A stretch of DNA of 64,000 nt from NCBI RefSeq assembly GCF_900016645.1, contig NZ_CDGJ01000032.1; one strand, written 5' to 3'. Under the pieces are notes generated by a model, which did not search any database, was not told the origin of the DNA, and saw only the letters and a program-made list of their open reading frames with translations. The position numbers and the translations under genes are program-made. Positions 52,596-61,561 of this stretch are shown one piece after another (position 1 is the stretch's first letter; every line of letters begins with the position of its first letter). Source of the stretch: Acididesulfobacillus acetoxydans. Its GTDB lineage: Bacteria > Bacillota > Desulfitobacteriia > Desulfitobacteriales > Desulfitobacteriaceae.

Positions 52596-53060
52596 ATGGG
52601 GATACCCATGCGCAGACAGGACCGGAAAACGGAGGACGATCACGCTCAGGAGTTGCTGCGAAATGGCACTTATGGCATCTTGTCCACGGCGGATGCCCAA
52701 GGGAATCCTTATGGGGTTCCTCTAAGTTATGTCTACATAGGAAGGAATCTCTACTTTCACGGTGCCCACGAGGGTAGAAAAGTGACAAATGCTCGGCAAA
52801 ATAAGCAGGCTTCGTTCTGTGTCGTAGACGGGGCTGAGCCTTTGCCGGAGAGGTTTAGTATGCGTTACCGCAGTGTCATCGTCTCCGGGGAAATCACAGA
52901 AGTGGAGGGAAGGGAAAAAAGAGAAGCCCTGCAGGGTTTTTTGCGCAAGTATTCGTCTAACTACCTGGAGGAGGGACGCCGCTATCTGGAAAAGACCGAA
53001 GAGCAAACCATCGTTCTCAGGCTGGAGGTTCAAGAGCTCTCGGGCAAGACCAGAAGCTGA
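52596..53060 (+). CDS. Pyridoxamine 5'-phosphate oxidase-family flavoprotein (NimA-like)
   Basis: 154 residues, small FMN-binding split-barrel: ELLRNGTYGILSTADAQGNPYGVPLSYVYIGRNLYFHGAHEGRK is the typical N-terminal half of NimA-type 5-nitroimidazole-reductase relatives, and the C-terminal helix LRLEVQELSGKTR completes the domain. The stop (53058-53060) directly touches the 80-bp repeat at 53061. Role unknown; probably redox detoxification. Confidence 0.88.
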   Translation: MGIPMRRQDRKTEDDHAQELLRNGTYGILSTADAQGNPYGVPLSYVYIGRNLYFHGAHEGRKVTNARQNKQASFCVVDGAEPLPERFSMRYRSVIVSGEITEVEGREKREALQGFLRKYSSNYLEEGRRYLEKTEEQTIVLRLEVQELSGKTRS

Positions 53061-53140
53061 TCGGATAAGTAAGTTAGCGGCCGGTTTTTTCCGTTTCATT
53101 ATCCTGTCGATGCAGCCAGGCATGGGCTCGCAGGGCTAAT
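53061..53140 (+). repeat. 80-bp exact direct repeat, left copy (duplicated 3' end of the PucR gene)
   Basis: Identical over 80 bases to 55706-55785, which covers the last ~22 codons and stop of the PucR-family gene. Sequences diverge at both ends. The left copy is a non-functional gene tail directly after the NimA-like gene. The gap to 53407 has no other gene. Confidence 0.92.
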
Positions 53141-53407
53141 CTCCCCCTACCATGTCTTTGTGCTGGGTCTCCTGCTAGGGCTCCGTCCAGAGTATAAAAG
53201 GCTGACAAGACAGAGGCTTTGGTTCAAACAGATGATGATATGGAATTAGCATTTGATATCTCGGGGTCGGCAAGCACTCATGGGAAAAATATTATGATGT
53301 GATGAACAGTTCCTCATCAACCTCCGGAAAAGGCGCAGGGAAGAGATATTGCGGCACGGTTTGCGGCCCTGCTTGACTAAGGTTGGTACGAGAAAGGGGA
53401 TGCCGAT

Positions 53408-54187
53408 ATGACCCTGTATCAAGATTTCGACAAGATTTTGGAGAAAGGCTATGAGGAATACTTTCAGCACCACGATTTGAAGGCTTGTGTACAGTGGCGG
53501 GATGCCTGGCTGCTTTTCCTGAGGATCGTGGACAGTGAAGGAATTACTTCTATCAAAGAATTTGATCGAAGATTTCACGGTTATGAAATGGTTTTCAACT
53601 GGACTCAGGACTATGAGCAGGCTCTGGCCAATGCCGGACGCCGGGAATCCAATTTTTTCGCCACAAGAACCGCGTATTGTGAGGAATTCTTGCGCCGGTT
53701 TGAAAGTACCAGTGATCCGTTAGTGCTTCAGAACATGAGGAGAGCTGTCGGCGAATCGTATTTCATTTTAGGTCATAGGGACAAGGCTGAATCTCTCTTC
53801 GAGGGATGGTTGAGTCAGGATCCGAGTTGGGGCTGGGGCTGGATAGGTTGGGCCGACTGTTGGTACTTTGAAACCGTTGGAACCAAAGAGGATCTGGATA
53901 AAGCCGTTGAGATCCTAAAGAAAGGGCTGCAATCTTCGGATGGGCGGGACAGGGAATTCGTCCTCGAAAGGATGAGGGATGTTTACCTCAAATTGGGCTT
54001 GACAAAGGAAGCACAAATGTATGAAGAAATGCTGCGAGATTTCTTGGCTGAGAAAGAGATGCACAAGGTCGTGGAAACGTCTTTGCCAAAACTGGTCAAT
54101 GGTCCGGCCGTGAGCCACAAGATCGGTCGCAACGATCCGTGCCCCTGCGGCAGCGGCAAGAAATACAAGAAGTGCTGTGGAAAATAA
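53408..54187 (+). CDS. SEC-C motif protein with helical-repeat body
   Basis: 259 residues, mostly helical with TPR-like stretches (FILGHRDKAESLFEGWLSQDPSWGWGWIGWADCWY). It ends in the SEC-C zinc-binding motif IGRNDPCPCGSGKKYKKCCGK, as at the SecA C-terminus (C-x-C-x8-C-C type). Such proteins are common and mostly uncharacterised; protein or ribosome binding is suspected from SecA. It lies inside the segment bracketed by the 80-bp repeats, together with tnpB. Confidence 0.9.
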   Translation: MTLYQDFDKILEKGYEEYFQHHDLKACVQWRDAWLLFLRIVDSEGITSIKEFDRRFHGYEMVFNWTQDYEQALANAGRRESNFFATRTAYCEEFLRRFESTSDPLVLQNMRRAVGESYFILGHRDKAESLFEGWLSQDPSWGWGWIGWADCWYFETVGTKEDLDKAVEILKKGLQSSDGRDREFVLERMRDVYLKLGLTKEAQMYEEMLRDFLAEKEMHKVVETSLPKLVNGPAVSHKIGRNDPCPCGSGKKYKKCCGK

Positions 54188-54224
54188 CCGGTGAAACGGG
54201 TGAAGGTCGGTGTAGATACGTTTT

Positions 54225-54560
54225 GAACCTCCCCGGACTGAAGTCAGAGGATTCCCGGTTGCTTCCGGGGACTTCGTATCTGCCTGGGGTACACGTTAAC
54301 CGAAGTGATCGGGCCGTAGGCCCCACTGCTGATCCCGCATTTTACCCAGTCCAAAAGACCAGCGGGTTCGTGCCTCATCCGGTTAACCCTATAGGCTAAC
54401 CGAACGCCCAGCCGTCACCGGCCAGGGCTTAAAGCGTATTTAGGCAAGCCATTTTTTTCTGAAGTTCCGGCCAATACCGAGTGAACCGATGTAGTCCGCG
54501 TTCACGTCTTTGACGCCACAGGTCGGGCACTTGGCGTGAGCCACGCCTTGGTAACGCGTG
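54225..54560 (-). ncRNA. Candidate omega RNA / right end of the tnpB element
   Basis: Structured, non-coding DNA downstream of tnpB on its strand and overlapping its 3' end. It contains GGTTAGCC/GGTTAACC-type and GGGCCGTAGGCCC hairpins, and ends near GGGGAGGTTC at about 54226-54235, a plausible scaffold end before a guide. The position is typical for TnpB reRNA; boundaries are inferred. Confidence 0.35.
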
Positions 54561-55692
54561 AGTGTACCCCACAGTAGGGGCATTCTTTAGATGTATTCCT
54601 GGGACTGACCCGGTTGACCACAATCCCTTCGTGCAGCGCCTTATACCGGGTATACTTGACAATCCGCCCTTTGACCCAGAAGATAAATTTCTGGTTGAGC
54701 CGGTGAGACTTAGTTCCCTTGCTGGGCTTGAGGTTTGTTAAGTGCTCAAAGACGATGGTTTTAGCTCCGTGCTTTTTGGCAAACTCCACAATGGCCCTCG
54801 AAACCCGGTGTGCCACATCATCGTTGAAGTTGCCAATTTTATCCCAAAGGTCTGCCGCAAAGCGTTCCCCTTCGGGAATCACCCGGGTCTGTTTCTGAAG
54901 TCTCACAACTTTCTCAAGATAGCCCTTCCTAAGATGATTGTCCTCACCACCCGATATAACCTTAGTGGCTAAGACTCGACCTTTCCTATCCTGAATCGTC
55001 ATGACGAGATGGTGGTTGATCCCTAAGTCCACGCAGCACATTCTGAAGTCGGTCTTTCCCACTCTGACCTGGACACTCTCCAACTTTACCGCTTTTCTCG
55101 GCAGCACTACCGGTACGTGTAACTGCCAGCCGCCCTGTTTATGGATGAGCATGGGGGTTCCCGCCTCATACCCAGCCGGCACAATCAGGGGTTGCAAGAG
55201 CACGGCTTTCCGGTACGCGTAGCTTTTACCGGTCCAGACTTTGAACAGGACATGGTGCGCATCCAGGATTTTAATCTCCGTTCCGTAATAAGTGAGCCAG
55301 TTGTTTCCGACCCCCGGAAAAAGCGGAGGATGTTCTTTAAACACAACCTCCTTTTTCCCTTGGCGCACTCTGACCTCGTTTTTCGCTGAGACCTTGCTTT
55401 TATGCTCCTGCCAGCGGTTGTAACGGGTAAGCCAGGAACAGGCTTCTCCATAGGCTTCCGCTATCGCGGCCCGCCGCATCCCGGAAGGGTAACGGGGAAA
55501 CACTTCGTCGAAGGGGTAGAGCGGATGAGGATTGTCTGCGCTCCGATGTGTTAAATGCTCTGCCGCATGAAGCCAGTCAGACACCCCGAGGAGTTCCTGA
55601 TGTTCTTGAAACACGTGCAGAAAATAGTCCAGCACCTCCCGATACTGCCCGGTCGTGGCTGTGAGCAGAATACGGGTATCCTCGGGTACCAC
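54440..55692 (-). pseudogene. tnpB: TnpB (IS200/IS605 OrfB family, RNA-guided nuclease) with a frameshift
   Basis: About 396 residues read in the first frame with RuvC-I Asp in CCVDLGINHHLV and RuvC-II Glu in IVFEHLTNLKP, then the first zinc Cys pair CPYCG. The frame then leaves coding sequence and stops at 54502. In another frame the expected continuation KCPTCGVKDVNADYIGSLGIGRN runs to a stop at 54440 with the second Cys pair and the RuvC-III Asp. A one-base change near 54555-54575, probably in a GGGG run, explains it. No tnpA is adjacent. Probably a dead or sequencing-affected copy. Confidence 0.82.
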
Positions 55693-55705
55693 AAGGTTAT
55701 AGCGC

Positions 55706-55785
55706 TCGGATAAGTAAGTTAGCGGCCGGTTTTTTCCGTTTCATTATCCTGTCGATGCAGCCAGGCATGGGCTCGCAGGGCTAAT
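55706..55785 (+). repeat. 80-bp exact direct repeat, right copy (genuine 3' end of the PucR gene)
   Basis: Same sequence as 53061-53140. The copy is 13 bases from the tnpB start region and covers the end of the PucR coding sequence, so the two copies bracket 2,565 bases holding the SEC-C gene and tnpB. Confidence 0.92.
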
Positions 55786-57407
55786 TCCAAACTGAGGCGG
55801 TTCTCAGGTTTAAGGTAATGGCTGCCGAGGAGTTGTTCTATTTTCTCCAGACGATGGTAAAGCGTCTGGCGACGGATGAACAGCTTTCCGGCAGCTTCTT
55901 GTTTGGAGAGGTTTTCGTCAAGTAAGACGCGGAGGGTCAGGAGGAGCTGGCTGCCCGACTTGGCATCATAACTGAGAATGGGACCCAGATAGTCTGCAAT
56001 GAAAGATTCCAAGGCCTCGCGGCCCGCTTGTAAAAGGAGTCGGTAGACCCCCAGGTCTTCGAAAAAGGGACTGCGAAATTCTGCGGTGAAAGCGAGAACT
56101 TGTTCAGCTTCTTTAAAAGCTTGATCGGCATGGGCGTAGTTTAGCGAGGCATTGCTCACTCCGAGGTGCAAACGGACGTCCGCTCCGAGAGCCCGCCGAG
56201 CGGCTTCTACCATGTCGTTCAGCGCTTTTTCCAGAGGAAGCCGAGCGTTTTCGTGCGGAGACAGCCGCCTGGCAGGGACCGAGTTCGTTTCCACGAGCAG
56301 AAAGTAGAGACGATGGCCCCTACTTCTCAAGAGGGAGCGAAAGGAGTGCCGGGTTAGGAGGAAACGGAAGATCGCGAGTTGATCATGAAACGGGGAATCC
56401 GTTTCATGGGTCCAGTGGAGTTCGTCTTCGTCCGAGAGGGCTTCCAGGATGGCAGCCCAATAACGCGGACGATGGGAAGACGTGGCGTGCAAGCCCAGAA
56501 TGGCCCGGAACTGCTCTTCTGTTCCGGGGCGGTTTTGCAGGATGTCTTCCAGAAGGCGGTTTTCGTTGTCCAAGGAGCGCTCTTGGGCAAACATCCGGCG
56601 CAACAGGATCTGGGCCATGGCGATGGCGGTATAGTCTAAAATGAGGTGCAACATCTCGTCCGGCTGGTTTTCGTAGAGAACCAGCCCCAAATAAGCGAGG
56701 ACTTGGCCCATGGCGATCACAGGTTGGTAAAGAAAGTATTTGTGCGCGGCGATGGGGAGAAATCCACTGCTTTCCGGCAAAGGATCGAGACTCAGGAGAA
56801 AAGCCTGAAGCCAGCCGGTGAGTTCCGCCTGAACACTTTGAGGCATGTTTGGGGAGAAAAGAGGCGGACCCTGCAAGTTTAAAAAAAACGTCTGGGCTTG
56901 TACCATGGCTTGAAAGTGGCCTAAAATCCGGGGCAAGCTTTGGGTTTGCAGAGTGAGTCTCTGCAAGTCACGGGCATAGCGCTCCAAACTTTTTAAGACT
57001 TGAGTTTGACAGTTGACCAAATTTTCATGCAGGTCAAGGGTAATATCCACGAAGCGTACGGGTTGATGAAAGACGATTAAGGGGAATTCGTGGTGATCAG
57101 AGAGTTCGCGCATATCCCGGGGGATTTCCCGGATGTAGAGGCCAAGCTCCAGGCAGAGACCTACCGCCTGCCGCTGAATGACTTCATTGAGATAAGAAAG
57201 GCGCTTGGCTGCGCTCTCACCGAAACCCACCCCGGTCGAAAGCAGGAGTTCGCCCCCGTTGAGAAAAGAAGCGTTTTCCGTACTCTCTAACACGTGAACC
57301 CAGCGAATCGGACGCGTCAGACCACGGCTGCCGGCAATTACCTCGGCATGTTGAAATAAGGGTCTTTTTAAGGCGTCGGCAATGGTGAGCAGCTGTTCTT
57401 TGTTCAT
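55719..57407 (-). CDS. PucR-family transcriptional regulator
   Basis: 562 residues. The N-terminal PucR ligand-sensing domain (about 1-125: LTIADALKRPLFQHAEVIAG, RWVHVLESTENASFLNGGELLLSTG) is followed by a GGDEF-like central part. The C-terminal helix-turn-helix (about 485-545) reads LRVLLDENLSKQEAAGKLFIRRQTLYHRLEKIEQLLG. Such regulators control amine and purine catabolism. It is divergent from the dehydrogenase/aminotransferase genes at 57.9-62.7 kb, which are the likely targets. Its last codons are duplicated at 53061. Confidence 0.92.
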   Translation of the reverse strand: MNKEQLLTIADALKRPLFQHAEVIAGSRGLTRPIRWVHVLESTENASFLNGGELLLSTGVGFGESAAKRLSYLNEVIQRQAVGLCLELGLYIREIPRDMRELSDHHEFPLIVFHQPVRFVDITLDLHENLVNCQTQVLKSLERYARDLQRLTLQTQSLPRILGHFQAMVQAQTFFLNLQGPPLFSPNMPQSVQAELTGWLQAFLLSLDPLPESSGFLPIAAHKYFLYQPVIAMGQVLAYLGLVLYENQPDEMLHLILDYTAIAMAQILLRRMFAQERSLDNENRLLEDILQNRPGTEEQFRAILGLHATSSHRPRYWAAILEALSDEDELHWTHETDSPFHDQLAIFRFLLTRHSFRSLLRSRGHRLYFLLVETNSVPARRLSPHENARLPLEKALNDMVEAARRALGADVRLHLGVSNASLNYAHADQAFKEAEQVLAFTAEFRSPFFEDLGVYRLLLQAGREALESFIADYLGPILSYDAKSGSQLLLTLRVLLDENLSKQEAAGKLFIRRQTLYHRLEKIEQLLGSHYLKPENRLSLELALRAHAWLHRQDNETEKTGR

Positions 57408-57590
57408 AGAACGTTCAAGCCTCCAGTTTCTCCGCCTTTTAACATGACTTGCGATTTGCCCAAGCGTGGGACTCCCATTCCCGTAGATCCTCTGCTCCCG
57501 GGATGGCCACGTTTTTCAGCCGGCTTGAACTTCCCTGACTAATATCCGCAGGTCCCCATGGAGAATATTAATCCCTGCATTTTCATCCAC
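57408..57590. other. PucR / aldehyde dehydrogenase divergent region, left part
   Basis: Leader of the PucR gene. The full gap (57408-57938) also contains hairpin element copy C and, from about 57830, an AT-richer segment before the dehydrogenase that should hold its promoter. No gene seen. Confidence 0.45.
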
Positions 57591-57701
57591 TCGTGAGACT
57601 CCCACTTCTACAAGTGGGAGTGGTGCCCCGTACTCCGCTTCGGTGGGGGTAGACTCCCTCACCGAAGTCTCGATGTTCAGCTTTAGCTGAACCAGTTCAC
57701 C
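57591..57701 (+). repeat. Dispersed modular hairpin element, copy C
   Basis: GTGAGACTCCCACTTC, complementary GAAGTGGG arm, CTTCGGTGGGGGTAGACTC, CACCGAAGTCTCGATG and the TTCAGCTTTAGCTGAA hairpin with AGTTCAC. Same order as copy B ends and the reverse of copy A, without the middle modules. Confidence 0.82.
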
Positions 57702-57938
57702 CCGGCTGCGTACTGACCGGCAAATGAGATATTGCCGTAATCCTCAGTGCACGCCACCGTATTTTCGTGAATGAGCTTTGCGGAAAGCCGGTGAAGCAGA
57801 TCCCGACGCAGTGGGGATAGTTTACGTAGTGTCTAAAATACTAGGAGTAACAGTTGACACTTTGCCTCATGAGGAATCCTTAAATTCTGCTAAGATAAAA
57901 GTAACAGAATTTTTGAGATAAATAAAGGGGTGACCGGT

Positions 57939-59444
57939 TTGAACAGACGAAAAATCGAAAGATTGCAAAATTATATTGCGGGTCAATGGGTAGACCCTGC
58001 CCCCACCCGCTATGAAGAAGTGTATAACCCGGCTACAGAAGAAGTGTTGGCAAAAGTCCCTTTCTCCGGACGGGCCGATGTGGATGCCGCGGTGCAAGCC
58101 GCGGCGGAGGCTTTTCCTGCCTGGAGCGCCACTCCGGTCGTGGAGCGGGCCCGTATCATGTTTCGCTTTCAACATCTTCTCTTTGGGCACCAGGATGAGT
58201 TAGCCCGCTCCATTACGACCGAGAACGGCAAGAACATAAACGAAGCCAGTGCTGAAGTCCTGCGTGGCATAGAAATGGTCGAATTTGCCGCCGGGATGCC
58301 CACCTTGATGATGGGGGATGCCTTGCCCAATATTGCCCGGGGAATCGACGGTGAGACCATCCGCCTGCCTTTAGGGGTTGTGGGGGGAATTGTCCCCTTT
58401 AATTTTCCGCTTATGGTGCCGATGTGGATGTATCCGGTCGCACTCACGGCCGGAAATACTTTTGTCTTAAAACCTTCGGAACGGGCGCCTCTTTCTTCCA
58501 TGCGGGCCATGGACTTATTACGGGAAGCCGGTTTGCCGGCTGGGGTGATCAATCTCGTCCATGGTGCTCATGAGGTGGTCAATGGCCTCTTGGAACACCC
58601 GCAAGTGAAGGCGATCTCTTTTGTCGGTTCAGAGCCGGTGGCCGAGTACATCTATAAGACCGCGGCGGCCAACGGGAAACGGGTTCAAGCCTTGGCGGGA
58701 GCGAAAAACCATCACCTGGTCCTGGCTGACGCCGACTTACGCCGGGCGGCCAAAACGATCGTCAGCTCCGCTTTCGGTTCGGCCGGAGAACGCTGCATGG
58801 CGGCCAGTGCGGTAGTTGTGGTCGCAGAAGTCGCCGACCGGCTTATGAGTCTGTTGCTGGAGGAAGCGGCCGCCTTGAAAATGGGACAGGGTTTGGAAAA
58901 AGGGGTGGACCTGGGCCCGGTTATTCGAGCCAACCACTTGGAAAGGGTGCACGGCCGGATCGAGAAGGGCCTGGCGGCGGGGGCGACCCTGGTCCGGGAT
59001 GGGCGACAAGATGCCCGGGCCTTTGGGCAAGGATATTTCCTGGGCCCGACGATTTTCGATGATTGCCATCCGGATATGGAAATTGTGCGCGAGGAAATTT
59101 TTGCCCCGGTCCTCAGTGTCATGCGGGTCAAGGATTTTGAGGAAGGGCTGGACACCATCCGGATGTCCCGCTTTGGCAATGGGGCGACGATCTATACCCG
59201 CAGCGGTTATTACGCCCGGGAGTTCGTCCTCAGGGCAGAAGCCGGGATGATCGGAGTCAATGTGGGAGTCCCCGCTCCCATGGGATTTTTCCCTTTTTCA
59301 GGCTCCAAACGCTCCTTCTTCGGGGACCTCCATGTCAACGGCAAGGATGGGGTTGAGTTCTATACCCGGAAGAAGACGATCACGGCCCGCTGGTTCGCGG
59401 AAGGAGATATGGGGATTGGCTCGCAGAAGGTGTTTGTCAAGTAG
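57939..59444 (+). CDS. mmsA: CoA-acylating methylmalonate/malonate-semialdehyde dehydrogenase
   Basis: About 501 residues of the MmsA/IolA aldehyde dehydrogenase group, which converts malonate semialdehyde or methylmalonate semialdehyde to acetyl-CoA or propionyl-CoA. Family-specific stretches: ITTENGKNINEASAEVLRGIEMVEFA, VGGIVPFNFPLMVPMWM, FVGSEPVAEYIY, nucleophile Cys in SAGERCMAAS, and FPFSGSKRSFFGDLHVNGKDGVEFYT. The TTG at 57939 is preferred because AAAGGGGTG lies before it; a GTG at 57930 is within the ribosome site. With the aminotransferase and alanine dehydrogenase next door, beta-alanine breakdown is the best pathway guess. Confidence 0.92.
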   Translation: MNRRKIERLQNYIAGQWVDPAPTRYEEVYNPATEEVLAKVPFSGRADVDAAVQAAAEAFPAWSATPVVERARIMFRFQHLLFGHQDELARSITTENGKNINEASAEVLRGIEMVEFAAGMPTLMMGDALPNIARGIDGETIRLPLGVVGGIVPFNFPLMVPMWMYPVALTAGNTFVLKPSERAPLSSMRAMDLLREAGLPAGVINLVHGAHEVVNGLLEHPQVKAISFVGSEPVAEYIYKTAAANGKRVQALAGAKNHHLVLADADLRRAAKTIVSSAFGSAGERCMAASAVVVVAEVADRLMSLLLEEAAALKMGQGLEKGVDLGPVIRANHLERVHGRIEKGLAAGATLVRDGRQDARAFGQGYFLGPTIFDDCHPDMEIVREEIFAPVLSVMRVKDFEEGLDTIRMSRFGNGATIYTRSGYYAREFVLRAEAGMIGVNVGVPAPMGFFPFSGSKRSFFGDLHVNGKDGVEFYTRKKTITARWFAEGDMGIGSQKVFVK

Positions 59445-59585
59445 GAGTCCGCGCCTGTTGCGGCTGGGGTTTAGGAGAAGTGGGGAGGGGAGGTTAACCC
59501 TCAGGGGTTGGGGCTGGGGCCGTTCTCTGCTGTAACTTTGGGTTTTAAGGCTGGTATGATCACAAACCCGTGAACATCGAACTTC

Positions 59586-59775
59586 GGGTATGGAGTATGG
59601 AGTATGGAGTATGGAGTAGGAGTATGGGGCAGGAGTATGGAGCATGGAGTAGGAGTATTATGGTTGGGGTGACGATCTATGACGTCATAGCGAGGTATGG
59701 AGCATGGAGCAAGAGTATGGAGCATGGAGCAGAAGTATGGAGCATGAGGCAGGAGCATGGAGTATAGAACATGAG
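59586..59775 (+). repeat. Minisatellite of GGAGTATG/GGAGCATG units before the aminotransferase gene
   Basis: Seven-base units TATGGAG and CATGGAG in two blocks (59586-59666 and 59693-59775), separated by a 26-base non-repeat stretch with GACGTCA. Each unit places an ATG a base or two after GGAG. No protein-like frame. Confidence 0.8.
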
Positions 59776-59801
59776 ACTATGGAATGAGAGGGGTGTGCCC
59801 G

Positions 59802-61166
59802 GTGGCTGAAGCTAAGGACTTGAAGACCTGGAACAAAGAAGACTTGCTGGAAAAAGATCGTACTTATATGTGGCACCATATATCCCAGTACAATCCCAAT
59901 CCCTTGATTGTAACGGAGGGCAAAGGATCCTGGATTACGGATGTGGAGGGAAACCGGTATTTCGACGGGATGGCGGGTATCTGGTGCACCAATATCGGCT
60001 ACGGACGGCCGGAACTGGCGGAGGCCGCCTACGAACAGCTCAAAACGTTGGCCTTTTTTCCTTTGACCCAAAGCCACATTCCCGCGATCGAGCTTTCCGA
60101 GAAAATCAGCGATTGGCTGGGGGATGAATACCGTATTTTCTTTTCCAACAGCGGTTCGGAAGCTAATGAGGTCGCTTTCAAAATCGCCCGTCAGTACCAT
60201 CATCACCGGGGGCAGTCTAACCGTTACAAGATCATTTCCCGCTACCGGGCTTATCATGGTAACTCCCTGGGGTCGTTGGCGGCCACCGGGCAGTCCATCC
60301 GGAAAATGGACTATGAACCTTTGGCTCCCGGATTCCTGCACGTCCAGCCTCCCTATTGTTACCGTTGTTCTTTCGGCAAAACCTATGGCAGATGCAATTT
60401 GGAATGTGCTCAGGTTTTTGCCGAAGCGATCAATTGGGAAGGGGAAGAAACCATAGCCGAAGTGATCATGGAACCGGCTATTACCGGGGGCGGAGTGATT
60501 GTCCCTCCGCCCGAGTACCTGCCCAAAGTGCGGGAGATTTGTGACAAACATGGTGTCCTTTTGCACATTGATGAGGTGATCTGCGGCTTCGGTCGTTCCG
60601 GACGGAAGTTCGGGCATCAAAACTTCGGAATCAAGCCCGATATTGTGACGATGGCTAAGGGGATTACGAGCGGTTATCTCCCCTTGTCGGCCACGGCTGT
60701 GCGGGCCCAGATAGCAGCCACTTTCATGGGGACCGCTCCCAACCAGCATTTCCGTCATGTCAATACTTTTGGCGGAAACCCGGTATCCTGCAAGCTTGCG
60801 CTTAAGAATATGGAGATCATGGAAGAGGAGAAACTCGTCGAACGCTCCGAGCAGCTGGGCTTGGAACTGCGCCAAAAGCTCTCCGCCCTGGAGGATCACC
60901 CGCGCGTGGGCGACATCCGCAGCTTCGGCTTTATCGCCGGGATTGAGCTGGTGGAAGATCGGGAAACGAAAGAGCCCGCGGCTCCCGACAAAGTGGTTAA
61001 GGTCATCAATGAATGCAAAAAGCGTGGGCTCATCATCGGCAAAAATGGAGACACCATTCCGGGCTTTAACAACATCCTCACCCTTTCGCCTCCGTTTTCC
61101 ACGACGAGTGAGGATATCGACTTTATCGTGGGCGTGCTGAAAGAAGCTTTGGCGACGATTGAGTGA
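59802..61166 (+). CDS. Class III omega-aminotransferase (beta-alanine/taurine:pyruvate type)
   Basis: About 454 residues, PLP-dependent. N-terminal DRTYMWHHISQYNPNPLIVTEGKGSWITDVEG resembles taurine-pyruvate and beta-alanine-pyruvate aminotransferases. SNSGSEANEVAFKIAR, YRAYHGNSLGSLAATG, LLHIDEVICGFGRSG (PLP Asp) and the Schiff-base Lys in TMAKGITSGYLPLSA are intact. The CYRCSFGKTYGRCNLEC stretch (about 186-202) has four Cys and is seen in this subgroup. GTG 59802 is preferred, about 9 bases after GAGGGG; ATG 59784 is possible. Pyruvate would become alanine, recycled by the next gene. Confidence 0.9.
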   Translation: MAEAKDLKTWNKEDLLEKDRTYMWHHISQYNPNPLIVTEGKGSWITDVEGNRYFDGMAGIWCTNIGYGRPELAEAAYEQLKTLAFFPLTQSHIPAIELSEKISDWLGDEYRIFFSNSGSEANEVAFKIARQYHHHRGQSNRYKIISRYRAYHGNSLGSLAATGQSIRKMDYEPLAPGFLHVQPPYCYRCSFGKTYGRCNLECAQVFAEAINWEGEETIAEVIMEPAITGGGVIVPPPEYLPKVREICDKHGVLLHIDEVICGFGRSGRKFGHQNFGIKPDIVTMAKGITSGYLPLSATAVRAQIAATFMGTAPNQHFRHVNTFGGNPVSCKLALKNMEIMEEEKLVERSEQLGLELRQKLSALEDHPRVGDIRSFGFIAGIELVEDRETKEPAAPDKVVKVINECKKRGLIIGKNGDTIPGFNNILTLSPPFSTTSEDIDFIVGVLKEALATIE

Positions 61167-61246
61167 GAAGGTATTCACTCTGGTTTCTGACTCGTGGGGC
61201 GTGGGGCTGGCCTCTGATTGCGTGGAGGTCAGTCGCTGGCTTGAAG

Positions 61247-61558
61247 AAAAGTGAGAAAAAATCGTGAAAGAGGGAGAAAAGGAGAGTCAAAAACTAAGAA
61301 GGAGAAAAGGAGGGTCAAAAACTAAGAAGAGTAGAAGAGAAGGTATAAAGGGCGAAGGAAAGAACAAAAGGTAAAAAAAGAAGAAACGGGAGAAAAGAAG
61401 GAGGAGAAGAGAAGAGAAAACAGAAAAAGGAGACGAGAGAGACAAGAGAGACGAGGGAGACGATAGAGAGACGAGAGAGACGAGAGAGACGAGGGAGACG
61501 ATAGAGAGACGAGAGAGACGACAGATGAGACGAGAGAGACAAGAGCAAAGGAGAGAAT
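61247..61558 (+). repeat. Polypurine minisatellite leader before alanine dehydrogenase
   Basis: About 310 bases of almost uninterrupted A/G with few C and T. Two copies of AGGAG.GTCAAAAACTAAGA (near 61280 and 61309) are followed by many GAGACGAGAGAGAC units, including a longer period (GAGGGAGACGATAGAGAGAC twice, near 61449 and 61491). It ends in AAAGGAGAGA before the ATG. Not coding on either strand by composition. Confidence 0.8.
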
Positions 61559-61561
61559 GGC

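Noticed and set aside
59586..59775. Repeats before the aminotransferase as a CRISPR array
   Set aside because: Seven-base contiguous units and no regular spacers.
59685..61178. 497-codon minus-strand frame over the aminotransferase gene
   Set aside because: Antisense shadow: the plus-strand frame has clear class III aminotransferase motifs; the minus frame has no recognisable domain and runs into the minisatellite.
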